64,000 bases of DNA from Vicia villosa (lineage: Eukaryota; Streptophyta; Magnoliopsida; Fabales; Fabaceae): the NCBI RefSeq assembly GCF_029867415.1, contig NW_026706184.1:62001-126000 (forward strand), in the 5' to 3' direction. The notes under the pieces are model-generated. The model was not told the DNA's origin and ran no database searches. It saw nothing but the letters and a program-made list of their open reading frames with translations. The translations under genes were made by a program, and so were the position numbers. Shown in pieces: positions 23,157 through 33,715 of this stretch. Every line of letters begins with the position of its first letter. Position 1 is the first letter of the stretch.

Positions 23157-23840
23157 TCAATTATTTGGAGTATGTTTGATGTTGTCCTTTTCCACAGAAT
23201 TTGCAATTACATCTGTTAAATTTAAGAAACAATTACATATAAATTGAGCTAAATGAATTATAAAATTTGTGTTTATAAATTCATCAATAAATGTAAAAGT
23301 AAATATAAAATAATATAACATAATATATATACCAAGTAATTTATCACCATTTGTAGCGGAGAGGATATATGAAAAAGCAAAAAAATCAAAATGATTTGTT
23401 GGAATTTCATTCGCAACTATGTTACTGCACTTTGTAGCTCCCATAAAGTTCAATTTGAACTTGTGTGTTGTTGGTTAGAATTTCATTTCATTTTTGGCAA
23501 CTAAGACATTTTCAATTAAATGAGTAGGACCTTCCTTTAAGAATTATTGGAACTGTGTGATAAGTCCTTTCTTCTTTGTAGCCTGAATCTTCCCATACTA
23601 CAATGAAAAAAAAGATGAAAATACAAATAAAAAATCAATATAGATTGTAAATATTATTATGAAATTAAAAATGTAAAATATTTATACCTTTTCGTCAAGT
23701 AGAATCATCTCCAAACTGTTTGCTTTAGATGGATTTTTGAATTCAGGTTTAGTCCACATGCGAATGATTCGAACCTTCAAATTCCAATCAATCTTTCCAG
23801 CGTAAATGTTATTAATGAAAGTAATTTTAGGAAGTGCCAT
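23157..23840 (-). pseudogene. RPA-like (DUF223) pseudogene copy 2
   Basis: Exons on the minus strand are 23688-23840 (51 codons from ATG, ending DEK before GTATAAA), 23333-23597 and about 23157-23212. Splicing exon 2 to exon 3 gives DKLLDVI, the family consensus across that junction, which supports the three-exon model. Codon YGKIQA at the start of exon 2 is intact, unlike in copies 3-6, but other stops occur in exon 2 (one after ITQFQ, one after EMKF). The predicted protein is about 155 residues and holds only the first OB fold, so it is truncated relative to a full RPA large subunit. Confidence 0.8.
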
Positions 23841-24509
23841 TGAATAAAATATGGAAAAGAACGCTGAATATTGGAGAGATAAATTTATACCAATTTGGTG
23901 GAGGAGAACTGAATTTATACCAATTGGGTGGAGGAGTTACGCATGAATAAAATGAGATTGTGATTTGGAACATGGATTTATGATTTATAAAAAACGTGGG
24001 TTTAGAATTTGGATGTGGGGTTTTGAAACATTATCAAAGATCGCGAGTTTGTGATTAAGAAATTAAGAATGTATGGTTATTTATTTAAAATATTTAATAT
24101 TGAATAATAATTAGTGTGTTTAATCGGTTTGAAATCAAATAAAAAGTAGGAGATAATGAAAGTAGATTTTTTAAGGTTTATTTCATTTAATATATTTAAT
24201 TAATTAATAATTAGTAATGAAACGTGGTGACAATGAAAGTAGTTTGAGAAAATAATATATACCATAACTTAAATTATGTATTAAATATAATGATAAACTA
24301 TTATTAAATCTTACGCTAAATCCTCAAGAACAATGTTAATCAACTTGTAGTTTTTTCCATTCTTTGGAGTTTGTTTAATGTTGTCCTTTTACACAATATG
24401 TGCAATTACATCTGTTAAATTTAAGAAAAAAATTAAATATAAGTTGACCCAAATGAATTATAAAATTTGTTTTTGTAAATTCACAATTAAATGTGAAAGT
24501 AAATATAAC

Positions 24510-24512
<3 letters not shown>

Positions 24513-24601
<89 letters not shown>

Positions 24602-24616
24602 CACACACACACACAC
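24513..24616. repeat. AT dinucleotide microsatellite followed by AC repeat
   Basis: About 80 bases of pure AT, then TTTATAT and eight AC units. It lies in intron 2 of copy 3, where other copies have only TAATATATATACC. Confidence 0.97.
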
Positions 24617-24906
24617 CAAGTAATTTATTACCATTTGTACCTGAGAGGATATATGAAAAAGTAACAAAATCAAAATGATTTGTTGGAATTTCATTCGCAA
24701 CTATGTTACTGCACTTTGTCGCTCCCATAAAGTTAAATTTGAACTTGTGTGTTGTTGGTTTGAATTTCATTTCATTTCTGGCAACTAAGACAGTTTCATT
24801 TAAATAAGTAGAACCATCCTTTAAGGATTCTTGAAAATGTGTGATAAGTCCTTTCTTCTTTCTAGCCTAAATCTTTCCATACTACAATGAAAAAAATATG
24901 AAAATA

Positions 24907-24910
<4 letters not shown>

Positions 24911-24955
<45 letters not shown>

Positions 24956-24964
24956 TAGATAGAT
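24911..24964. repeat. AT microsatellite with short GATA run
   Basis: About 40 bases of pure AT followed by three to four GATA units, in intron 1 of copy 3. Confidence 0.97.
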
Positions 24965-25729
24965 TGTAAATATTATGATGAAATTAAAAATGTAAAATAT
25001 TTATACCTTTTCGTCAAGTAGAATCATCTCCTAACTGTTTGTTTCAGATGGATTTTTGAATTCAGGTTGAGTCCACATGCGAATGATTCGAACCTTCAAA
25101 TTCCAATCAATCTTTCCAGCGGGAATGATATCAATAAAAGTAATTATAGGAAGTGCCATTGAATAAACTATGGAAAAGAAAGCTGAATATTGGTGAGATG
25201 AATTTAAGCCAATTTGGTGGAGGAGAACTGAATTTATACCAATTTGGTGGAGGCGTTACGCATGAATAAAATGAGATTGAGACTTGGAACATGGGTTTAT
25301 GATTTATAAAAAACGTGGGTTTAGAATTTGGATGTGGGGTTTCGAAACAGTATCAAAGAACGTGGGTTTGTGTTTAAGAAAATTAGAATATATTGTTAGT
25401 TGACGTGGTAATGAAACATGAGTTTGAATTAACACGTTGGTTAAAGAAGCAGTTTTTTTTAGGATTTATTTTATTTAATATTTAATAATAATTAGTGTGT
25501 TTAATCGGTTTAAATCAACTAAAAAGTAGGAAACAATGAAAGTAGTTTTTTTTAGGGTTTATTTCAATTAATATATTTAATAACCTAATAATTAGTAATG
25601 AAACGTGGGGGGAATGAAATTAGTTTGAGAAAATAATATATACCATAAATTAAATTATGTAATTTAATATAATGATAAGCTATATTAAATCTTACTCTAA
25701 ATCCTCAAGAACAATGTTAATCAGCTTGT

Positions 25730-26421
25730 AGTTTTTTCAATTCTTTGGAGTTTTTTTAATGTTGTCCTTTTCCACAAAATGTGCAATTACATATGTTAAA
25801 TTTAAGAAAAAAATTACTTATAAATTGGGCCAAATGAATTATAAAATTTGTTTTTGTAAATTCACAAATAAATGTGAAAGTAAATATAAAATAATATAAC
25901 ATAATGTATACCCCAAGTAATTTATCACCATTTGTAGCTGAGAGGATATATGAAAAAGCAACAAAATCAAAATGATTTGTTGGAATTTCCTTCGCCACTA
26001 TGTTACTGCACTTTGTAGCTCTCATAAAGTTCAATTTGAACTTGTGTGTTGTTGGTTTGAATTTAATTTCATTTCTGGCAACTAAGACACTTTCAATTAA
26101 TTAAGTAGAACCATGCTTTTAGGATTCTTGAAACTGTTTGATAAGTGCTTTCTTCACCGTAGCCTAAATCTTTCCATACTACAATGAAAAAAAGGATGAA
26201 AATACAAAAAAAAAATCAATATAGATTGTAAATATTATTATGAAATTAAAAATGTAAAATATTTATACCTTTTCATCAAGTAGAATCATGTCCGAACTGT
26301 TTGTTTCAGATGGATTTTTGTATTCAAGTTGAGTCCACATACGAATGATTCAAACCTTCAAATTCCAATCAATCTTTCCAGCGTGAATGTTATCAATGAA
26401 AGTAATTATAGGAAGTGCCAT
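25730..26421 (-). pseudogene. RPA-like (DUF223) pseudogene copy 4
   Basis: Exon 1 begins with the ATG at 26421; exon 2 runs to about 25918. Exon 2 carries the shared TAG near its start. The acceptor before exon 3 has lost its AG (ATATG where other copies have CAGATG), so splicing would fail even without the stop. Confidence 0.78.
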
Positions 26422-26989
26422 TGAATAAACTATGGAAAAGAAATCTGAATATTAAAGAGATGAATTTATACCAATTTGGTGGAGGAGAACTGGATTTATA
26501 CCAAATTGGTGGAGGATTTACGCATGAATAAAATGACACTATGATTTGGAACATGGATCTATGATTTATAAAAAAACGTGGGTTTAGAATTTGGATTTGG
26601 GGTTTTGAAACAGTATCAAAGAACGTGAGTTTGTGATTTAGAAAATAAGAATGTATGGTTAGTTAACCTGGTAATGAAACATGGGTTTGAATTAATACGT
26701 TGGTGAAAGAACAAGTTTTTTTAGGATTTATTTGATTCAATATATTTAATATTTAATAATAATTAGAGTGTTTAATCAGGTTAAATCAACTAAAAAGTAG
26801 GGAACAATGAAAGTAGTTTTTTTAGCGATTATTTCATTTAATATATTTAATAAATTAATAATTAGTAATGAAACATGGGGGGAATGAAATTAGTTTGAGA
26901 AAATAATATATACCATAAATTAAATTATGTAATTTAATATAATGATAAGCTATAATTAAATCTTACTCTAAATCCTTAAGAAAAATGTT

Positions 26990-27689
26990 AATCAGCTTGT
27001 AGTTTTTTCAATTCTTTGGAGTTTGTTTGATGTTGTCCTTTTCCACAAATTGTGCAATTACATCTGTTAAATTTAAGAAAAAAATTACTTATAAATTGGG
27101 CCAAATGAATAATAAAATTTGTTTTTGTAAACTCACAAATAAATGTCAAAGTAAATATAAAATAATATAACATAATATATATACCAAGTAATTTATCACC
27201 ATTTGTAGTTGAGAGGATATATGAAAAAGCAACAAAATCAAAATGATTTGTTGGAATTTCATTCGCAACTATATTACTGCACTTTGTAGCTAAAATAAAG
27301 TTCAATTTGAACTTGTGTGTTGTTGGTTTGAATTTCATTTCATTTCTGGCAACTAAGACAATTTCAATTAAATAAGTAGAACCATCCATTAAGGATTCTT
27401 GAAACTGTGTGATAAGTGCTTTCTTCACCGTAGCCTAAATCTTTCCATACTACAATGAAAGAAAAAAAAGATGAAAAAAAAAATCAAAATAGATTGTAAA
27501 TATTATTATGAAATTAAAATTGTAAAATATTTATACCTTTTCGTCAAGTAGAATCATCTCCGAACTGTTTGTTTCAAATGGATTTTTGTATTCAAGTTGA
27601 GTCCACATACGAATGATTCAAACCTTCAAATTCCAATCAATCTTTCCAGCGTGAATGTTATCAACGAAAGTAATTAAAGGAAGTGCCAT
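26990..27689 (-). pseudogene. RPA-like (DUF223) pseudogene copy 5
   Basis: Exon 1 begins with the ATG at 27689. Exon 2 (about 27188-27450) is open from KKALITQF to NGDKLL but has the shared TAG upstream. Exon 3 is about 26990-27067 with the correct acceptor, and ends at TGA after TPKN. Confidence 0.78.
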
Positions 27690-28027
27690 TGAATAAACTA
27701 TGGAAAAGAAAGCTGAATATTGGAGAGATGAATTTATACCAATTTGGTGGAGGAGAACTGAATTTATACCAAATTGGTGGAGGAGTTACGCATGAATAAA
27801 ATGAGACTATGATTTGGAACATGGGTTTATGATTTATATAAAACGTGGGTTTAGAATTTGGATGTGGTGTTTTGAAACAGTATCAAAGAACGTGGATTTG
27901 TAATTTAGAAAATAAGAATGTATGTTTAGTTGACCTGGTAATGAAACATGGGTTTGAATTTATATGGAATTTTTTCTAAAAAAAAAAAAATTGGATTTGT
28001 GATTTTTGAATTTATATGAAACATGGT

Positions 28028-28527
28028 TAGTTTATCACCATTTGCAGCTGGGAGGATATATGAATAAGCAACAAAATCAAAATGATGTGTTGGAATTTCA
28101 GTCGCAACTATTTTACTGCACTTTGTAGCTCCCATAAAGTTCAATTTGAACTTGTGTGTTGTTGGTTTGAATTTCATTTCATTTCTGGCAACTAAGACAA
28201 TTTTAATTAAATAAGTAGAACCTTCCTTTAAGGATTCTTGAAACTGTGTGATAAGTCCTTTCTTCACTGTAGCCTAAATCTTTCCATACTACAATGAAAA
28301 AAAGATGAAAATACAAAAAAAAATCAATACAGATTGTAAATATTATTATGAAATTAAAAATTAAAATATTTATACCTTTTTGTTAAGTAGAATCATCTCC
28401 AAACTGTTTGTTTCCGATGGATTTTTGAATCAGGTTGAGTCCACATAGGAATGATTCGAACCTTCAATTTCCAATCAATCTTTCCAGCGTGAATGTTATC
28501 AATGAAAGTCATTATAGGAAGTGCCAT
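28028..28527 (-). pseudogene. RPA-like (DUF223) pseudogene copy 6, exon 3 deleted
   Basis: Exon 1 begins with the ATG at 28527 and exon 2 follows with the shared TAG. The sequence jumps near 28025 from exon 2 into the upstream region of copy 5, with a poly-A-like stretch (27979-27991) at the junction. Intron 2, exon 3 and part of the promoter side are missing, which explains the short 838-bp spacing. Confidence 0.78.
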
Positions 28528-29094
28528 TGAATAAACTACGTAAAAGAAAGATGAATATTGGAGAGATGAATTTATACCAATTTGGTGGAGGAGAACTGAA
28601 TTTATACCAATTTGGTGGAGGCGTTACGCATGAATAAAATGAGATTGTGATTTGGAACATGGGTTTATGATTTATAAAAAACGTGGGTTTAGAATTTGGA
28701 TTTGGTGTTTTGAAACAGTATCAAAGAACATGGATTTGTGATTTAGAAAATAAGAATGTATGGTTAGTTGACCTGGTAATGAAACATGGGTTTGAATTAA
28801 TACGTTGGTGAAATAAGTAGTTTTCTTAGGATTTATTTTATTCAATATATTTAATATTTAATAATAATTAGTGTGTTTAATCGGGTTAAATCAACTAAAA
28901 AGTAGGAATCAAGGAAAGTAGTTTTTTTAGGGTTTATTTCATTTAATATATTTAATAAATTAATAATTAGTAATGAAATGTGGGGGGAATGAAATTAGTT
29001 TGAGAAAATAATATATACCATAAATTAAATTATGTAATTTAATATAATGATAAGTTATAATTAAATCTTACTCTAAATCCTCAAGAACAATGTT

Positions 29095-29136
29095 AATCAA
29101 CTTGTAGTTTTTTCAATTCTTTTTAGTTTGTTTGAT
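29095..29136 (-). pseudogene. RPA-like copy 7, exon 3 end
   Basis: It matches the last ~40 bases of exon 3 in the other copies and stops abruptly at the copia element. The rest of the copy resumes at 32694 without exon 2. Confidence 0.7.
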
Positions 29137-29138
29137 GT

Positions 29139-30212
29139 ATGACTCCAAACAAAGACTTGTTCGAGGAATTATGTGATCAAGATGGTGGATCAGTATTGTT
29201 GGGAAACAACAAGGCTTGCAAAATTGCAGGTGCTGGATCTGTGAGATTCAAGCTCCATGATGAGTCAATAAGGTTGTTGACTGAAGTCAGGTATGTTCCT
29301 GACTTGAAGAGAAATCTATTTTCTCTTGGTGAACTCAACAAGAATGGATATGTTTTCCAAGGAGAGAAAAGTATCCTAAGGGTCATGAAGGGTTCGAAGG
29401 AAGTCTTGAGAGGCATGAAGAAACAAGGCTTGTATACCCTTGAGGCTGAAGTTGTAAGTGGTTCGACAAATGTTGCATCCACGAAACCTTTGTCGAAGAC
29501 AGAAATATGGCACATGAGATTGGGCCATGTCAGTGAAAGGGGTATGGTCGAATTAGGGAAACAAAATCTGCTTGGTGAAGAAATAGTCGAAAAGCTGAAG
29601 TTTTGTGAACCATGTGTACTTGGAAAATCTTGCAGAGTGAAGTTCAACAAAGGTAAACAAAGAACACATGGATCCCTTGATTACATCCATGCTGATCTTT
29701 GGGTGCCTGCAAGGTGTCCATCACATTCAGGAGCAAGGTATTTTCTATACATAGTAGATGATTATTCCAAAAAATTATGGGTATTCATCCAGAAGACTAA
29801 GGATGAAACTTTTGAGAATTTCAAAAGTTGGAAGACTCTGGTTGAAAATCAGACTGGCAGAAAGGTCAAGAGGTTGAGAACCGACAATGGCCTTGAATTT
29901 TGCAATGGGGCATTCGACATTTTTTGTGCTGACTCTGGTATTGCAAGGCACAGAACTACTGCAGGTACTCCACAACAAAATGGTTTGGTTGAAAGATTTA
30001 ATCGAACTATTTTGGAGAGAGTCAGATGCATGTTGACTAGTGCAGGGTTAAAGAAGGTGTTCTGGGATGAGGCTGTTTCGACAACAACATATCTCATAAA
30101 CAGATGTCCTTCGACAACGTTAGATATGAAGACACCTGAAGAATTTTGGTCAGGACATCCACCAGATCTCGACAAACTGAGTATTTGGCTGCGTAGCCTA
30201 TGCTCACATTAG
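29139..30212 (+). pseudogene. Copia GAG-pre-integrase and integrase
   Basis: The reading frame of 357 codons starts downstream of the missing protease active site. It has the VPDLKRNLFSLGEL block, the integrase zinc finger (IWHMRLGH ... FCEPCVLGKS, H-H...C-x2-C), then the integrase core with HADLW, LRTDNGLEF and TPQQNGLVERFNRT carrying the three catalytic acids (about residues 180, 247 and 284). It ends after PPDLDKLS, where a frameshift displaces the following block that resumes at about 30190 in another frame. Intact integrase inserts the DNA copy into chromosomes. Confidence 0.9.
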
Positions 30213-30246
30213 GCAAGACAAGGTTGAACCTAAAACTCTGAAATGC

Positions 30247-30819
30247 ATGTTCATGGGATACCCTGAAGGAGTCAAAGCTTATAGGGTATGGTGCCTAGAG
30301 CCAGGTCACAGGAGGTGTATCACCAGTCGAGATGTAGTTTTCAATGAAGCTGAAATGGCTTTTAAGAAAACTGATGTTGGTCAAAATGCAGAAACATCTG
30401 ACGAAGAGCTGGAACAGGTAGATATTCCTGTTGAGGTGGAGCATGTTGATGCTGAAATGCATATCCCTGATGAAGTCGAAGAAGAAGCAGAAGATGCTGA
30501 GGAAGTTTAGGAAACTGACGATGACTACCTATTGTTGAGAGATAGGTCGAGAAGAGTCATCAAGGCACCTCAGAGACTTGGTTATGCAGATCTTATAGCT
30601 TATGCCTTAATCTCTGCAAGTGAGGTTCTAGACGAAGAACCTAGAGACTACAAGGAAGTTATGAGGAGTCGAAATAAGACTGAATGGCTGAAGGCTAGGG
30701 ATGATGAGATGAAATCTCTTCATGATAATCATACTTGGGAACTGATCAAGAAACCTGTTGGGGCAAGGTTAGTCAACTGTAAATGGATTTTCAAAGTTAA
30801 GGAAGGAATTGAGGAGTGA
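30247..30819 (+). pseudogene. Copia linker and start of reverse transcriptase
   Basis: Two in-frame segments (30247-30510 and 30532-30819) are separated by a TAG. The first has MFMGYPEGVKAYRVW and an acidic Glu-rich linker; the second has the RSRRV lead-in and the RVT_2 start with LKARDDEMKSLHDNHTWEL and NCKWIFKVK. It ends at TGA. Between 30820 and 31220 the frame is broken by more stops, though QMDVKTAFLYGDL and SLYGLKQSPRQW remain legible. Confidence 0.88.
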
Positions 30820-31223
30820 CGTCGAAAAGATACAAGGCAAGGTTAGTTGCAAGGGGTTTCACTCAGAAAAAAGGTGTCGACTTCAATGATGTGTTTTCTC
30901 CTGTTGTGAAGCATAGGTCCATTTGAATGTTGCTTTCCATGGTGGCACAGTTCGATCTTGAACTGGAACAGATGGATGTGAAGACTGCGTTCTTGTATGG
31001 TGATCTAGATGAAACAATCCTGATGAGGCAACCTGAAGGGTATGTCGAAAAGGGGAAGGAAGATTGTGTGTGAAAGTTAAAGAGATCTTTGTATGGACTG
31101 AAACAATCTCCTCGACAGTGGAATAGGAGATTCGACAAGTTCATGGCACGTATAAGTTTCATTAGAAGTCAGTTCGACCACTGCGTTTACTTCAGATTTC
31201 GACATGGTAATTGATTTGTTATT

Positions 31224-32189
31224 TTGTTGCTTTATGTGGATGATATTCTCATAGCAAGCATCAATGTTGAAGATGTGACAAGGGTGAAGGCTGAACTCAA
31301 TAAGGAGTTCGATATGAAGGATCTGGGAGCTGCTTCCAGGATTCTTGGAATTGACATTCGAAGAGATAGAAAGAAGTCGAAGTTATGCTTATCTCAAGAG
31401 GCATATCTACGGAAGATTCTCGAAAAGTTTGGTATGTCGAATTCGAAGCCAGTTGTGACTCCAACAAACCCTCAATTCAAGCTGAGTATTGATCAGTGTC
31501 CCAGTACTGATGTCGAAAGAGCCTATATGAATAGCATACCATATGCTAATATAGTTGGTTCTTTGATGTATGCTATGGTATGTACTAGACCCGACATAGC
31601 ATATGCAGTAAGTCTTGTAAGCAGGTACATGGCGAACCCTGTAAAGGCTCACTGTCAAGCATTGAAGTGGATTTTAAGGTACATAAATGGGTCTCTAAAT
31701 AGAGTCCTAATTAATGATGGAGCCTTGGGTGAACATAGTAAAGCAGTAATAGAAGGATATGTAGACTCTGATTATGCAGGTTGTATGGATTCCAGAAAAT
31801 CTATTTCTCGATATGTTTTCACTATGTTTGGCACTGCAATTAGTTGGAAAGAAACACTTCAGAAGGTTATTGCTCTATAAACCATTGAAGCGGAGTATAT
31901 TTCTCTAACTGAAGCTGTGAAAGAAGCATTGTGGCTTGAAGGTTTTGCGAAGGAGCTGAAACTTCAAGGACGAGGTATCACTGTTAAATGTGATAGTCAG
32001 AGTGCAATACACCTGTCGAAGAATTCAGCCTATCATGAGCGAACTAAGCACATTGATGTGAGGCTGCATTTCGTCAGAGGAGTAATCGAGCATGGAGAAG
32101 TCCAAGTGCTGAAGGTTTCGACTAAAGACAATGTTGCTGATATGATCACCAAGACATTGCCGAGTTGCAAGTTTTTCCACTGTATGTAG
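31224..32189 (+). pseudogene. Copia reverse transcriptase end and RNase H
   Basis: It begins with LLYVDDILIAS, the reverse transcriptase active site, then the conserved ILGIDI block and the CTRPDIAYAV block. RNase H follows, with GYVDSDYAG, a broken EAEYI block split by a TAA at about 31878, CDSQSAIHL and NVADMITKTLP. It ends at a stop near 32189, about 70 bases before the 3' LTR. Confidence 0.9.
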
Positions 32190-32259
32190 TTGATAAAGCT
32201 GCACGAAGAAATCTACTTTGTTCCCTTGATGTTGTAGAGTTAGATCCAAGGTGGAGATT

Positions 32260-32692
32260 TGTGAGATATTGGATCGAACTCTAGTATGGTCGAAGGGTAG
32301 CTTCTTGGTTCGACAGGATTAAGCATGAAATCGAAGGTTGTTCACATGCTTGTGTCGAAGATGCTACGATTGTTAGCATGTTAAGTTAGGTTTAGTGGTT
32401 AAACCCTAATTTGTTAAGTTAGCTTGTTTATTAAGTTGGCTTGTGTAATGGGGCTTGTGGAAAAAGCTCATTAGTTAGTATGTCAGGTTTATTATAAATA
32501 GCATACTAGTCTCTCATCATTGCTAAGCTGCAAATCCTAATTTAGGGTGAGAGAGGTTATTTGTTATTCTTGTAAACTTGTAATCTTGTTTTAAGAGAAA
32601 GTAAAAGAATAGCAGTTATAACAAATTCTTGTGTTCTTCTTCTCTTCCTTAATTCCTATTATACTTTGTTCTTGGCATCGTTTTTCACAACA
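32260..32692 (+). repeat. 3' LTR of the copia element
   Basis: It begins TGTGAGATATTGG after the purine tract AAGGTGGAGATT and ends TTTCACAACA. Length is 433 bp. TTATAAATAGCATA near 32493 is a good TATA-box candidate. Confidence 0.82.
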
Positions 32693-32693
32693 C

Positions 32694-32947
32694 TTTCCAT
32701 ACTACAATGAAAAAAAAGAGATGAAAATACAAAAAAAAAAATCAATATAGATTGTAAATATTATTGAGAAATTAAAAATGTAAAATATTTATACCTTTTC
32801 GTCAAGTAGAATCATCTCCTAATTGTTTGTTTCAGATGAATTTTTGAATTCAGGTTGAGTCCACATACGAATGATTCGAACCTTCAAATTCCAATCAATA
32901 TTTCCAGCGTGAATTTTATCAATGAAAGTAATTATAGGAAGTGCCAT
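32694..32947 (-). pseudogene. RPA-like copy 7, exon 1 and part of intron 1
   Basis: It has the same exon 1 as the other copies, from the ATG at 32947 to the GTATAAA donor near 32795. It continues to the exon 2 acceptor, where the copia element replaces the rest. Confidence 0.78.
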
Positions 32948-33509
32948 TGAATAAACTATGGAAAAGAAAGCTGAATATTGGAGAGATGAATTTATACCAA
33001 TTTGGTGGAGGAGAACTGAATTTATACCAATTTGGTGGAGGAGTTACGCATGAATAAAATGAGATTGTGATTTGGAACATGGGTTTATGATTTATAAAAA
33101 ACGTGGGTTTAGAATTTGGATGTGGGGTTTTGAAACCGTATCAAAGAATGTGGGTTTGTGATTTAGAAAATAAGAATGTATGGTTAGTTGACCTGGTAAT
33201 GAAACATAAGTTTGAATTAATACGTTGGTGAAATAAGTAGTTATTTAAGGATATATTTTATTCAATATATTTAATATTTAATAATAATTAGTGTGTTTAA
33301 TCGGGTTAAATCAACTACAGAGTAGGAAACAATGAAAGTAGTTTTTTTAGGGTTTATTTCATTTAATATATTTAATAAATTAATAGTTAGTAATGAAACG
33401 TGGGGGGAATGAAATTAGTTTGGGAAAATAATATATACCATAAATTAAATTATGTAGTTTAATATAATGATATGCTATTATTAAATCTTACTCTAAATCC
33501 TCAAGAACA

Positions 33510-33715
33510 ATGTTAATCAGCTTGTAGTTTTTTCAATTCTTTGGAGTTTGTTTGATGTTGTCCTTTTCCATAAAATGTGTAATTACATCTGTTAAATTTA
33601 AGAAAACAATTACATATAAATTTAGCCAAATGAATTATAAAATTTGTTTTTGTAAATTCATAAATAAATTTGAATATAAATATAAAATAATATAACATAA
33701 TATATATACCAAGTA
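33510..33715 (-). pseudogene. RPA-like copy 8, exon 3 and intron 2
   Basis: Exon 3 (about 33510-33590) and intron 2 match the other copies. The copy is cut at 33715 by the gypsy LTR. Its exons 1-2 would lie beyond the element, outside the window. Confidence 0.75.

Larger units (their letters stand above)
24350..25159 (-). pseudogene. RPA-like (DUF223) pseudogene copy 3, AT-expanded introns
   Basis: Same three-exon layout: exon 1 ends at the ATG at 25159, exon 2 is about 24618-24882 and exon 3 about 24350-24412. The start of exon 2 carries TAG where copies 1 and 2 read Gln, and exon 3 has a TAA. Both introns contain long AT dinucleotide runs not found in the neighbours. Confidence 0.78.
29137..32692 (+). 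mobile_element. 5'-truncated Ty1/copia retrotransposon
   Basis: Pol and a 3' LTR (32260-32692) are present. The 5' LTR, primer site and gag are missing, and the element begins inside the protease-to-integrase region. It replaces about 390 bp of RPA-like copy 7, including exon 2, and no target duplication is visible, so it probably arrived or was trimmed by a deletion or repair event. Several stops and at least one frameshift break pol. The lineage is copia; I would guess a Tork/TNT-like group, but not firmly. Confidence 0.88.
22491..33715 (-). repeat. Tandem array of ~1.27-kb units with RPA-like (DUF223) pseudogenes
   Basis: Minus-strand start codons of the exon 1 copies lie at 22571, 23840, 25159, 26421, 27689, 28527 and 32947. 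Spacings of 1269, 1319, 1262 and 1268 define the unit. Then comes an 838-bp deleted unit and a unit enlarged by a copia insertion. Each unit has three short exons and an AT-rich upstream region with a duplicated segment built on AATTTATACCAATTTGGTGG. The first unit continues at 791-1460. Confidence 0.9.

Noticed and set aside
24378..24770. Overlapping frames encoding long YIYIYI runs
   Set aside because: They are translations of the AT microsatellite, not genes.
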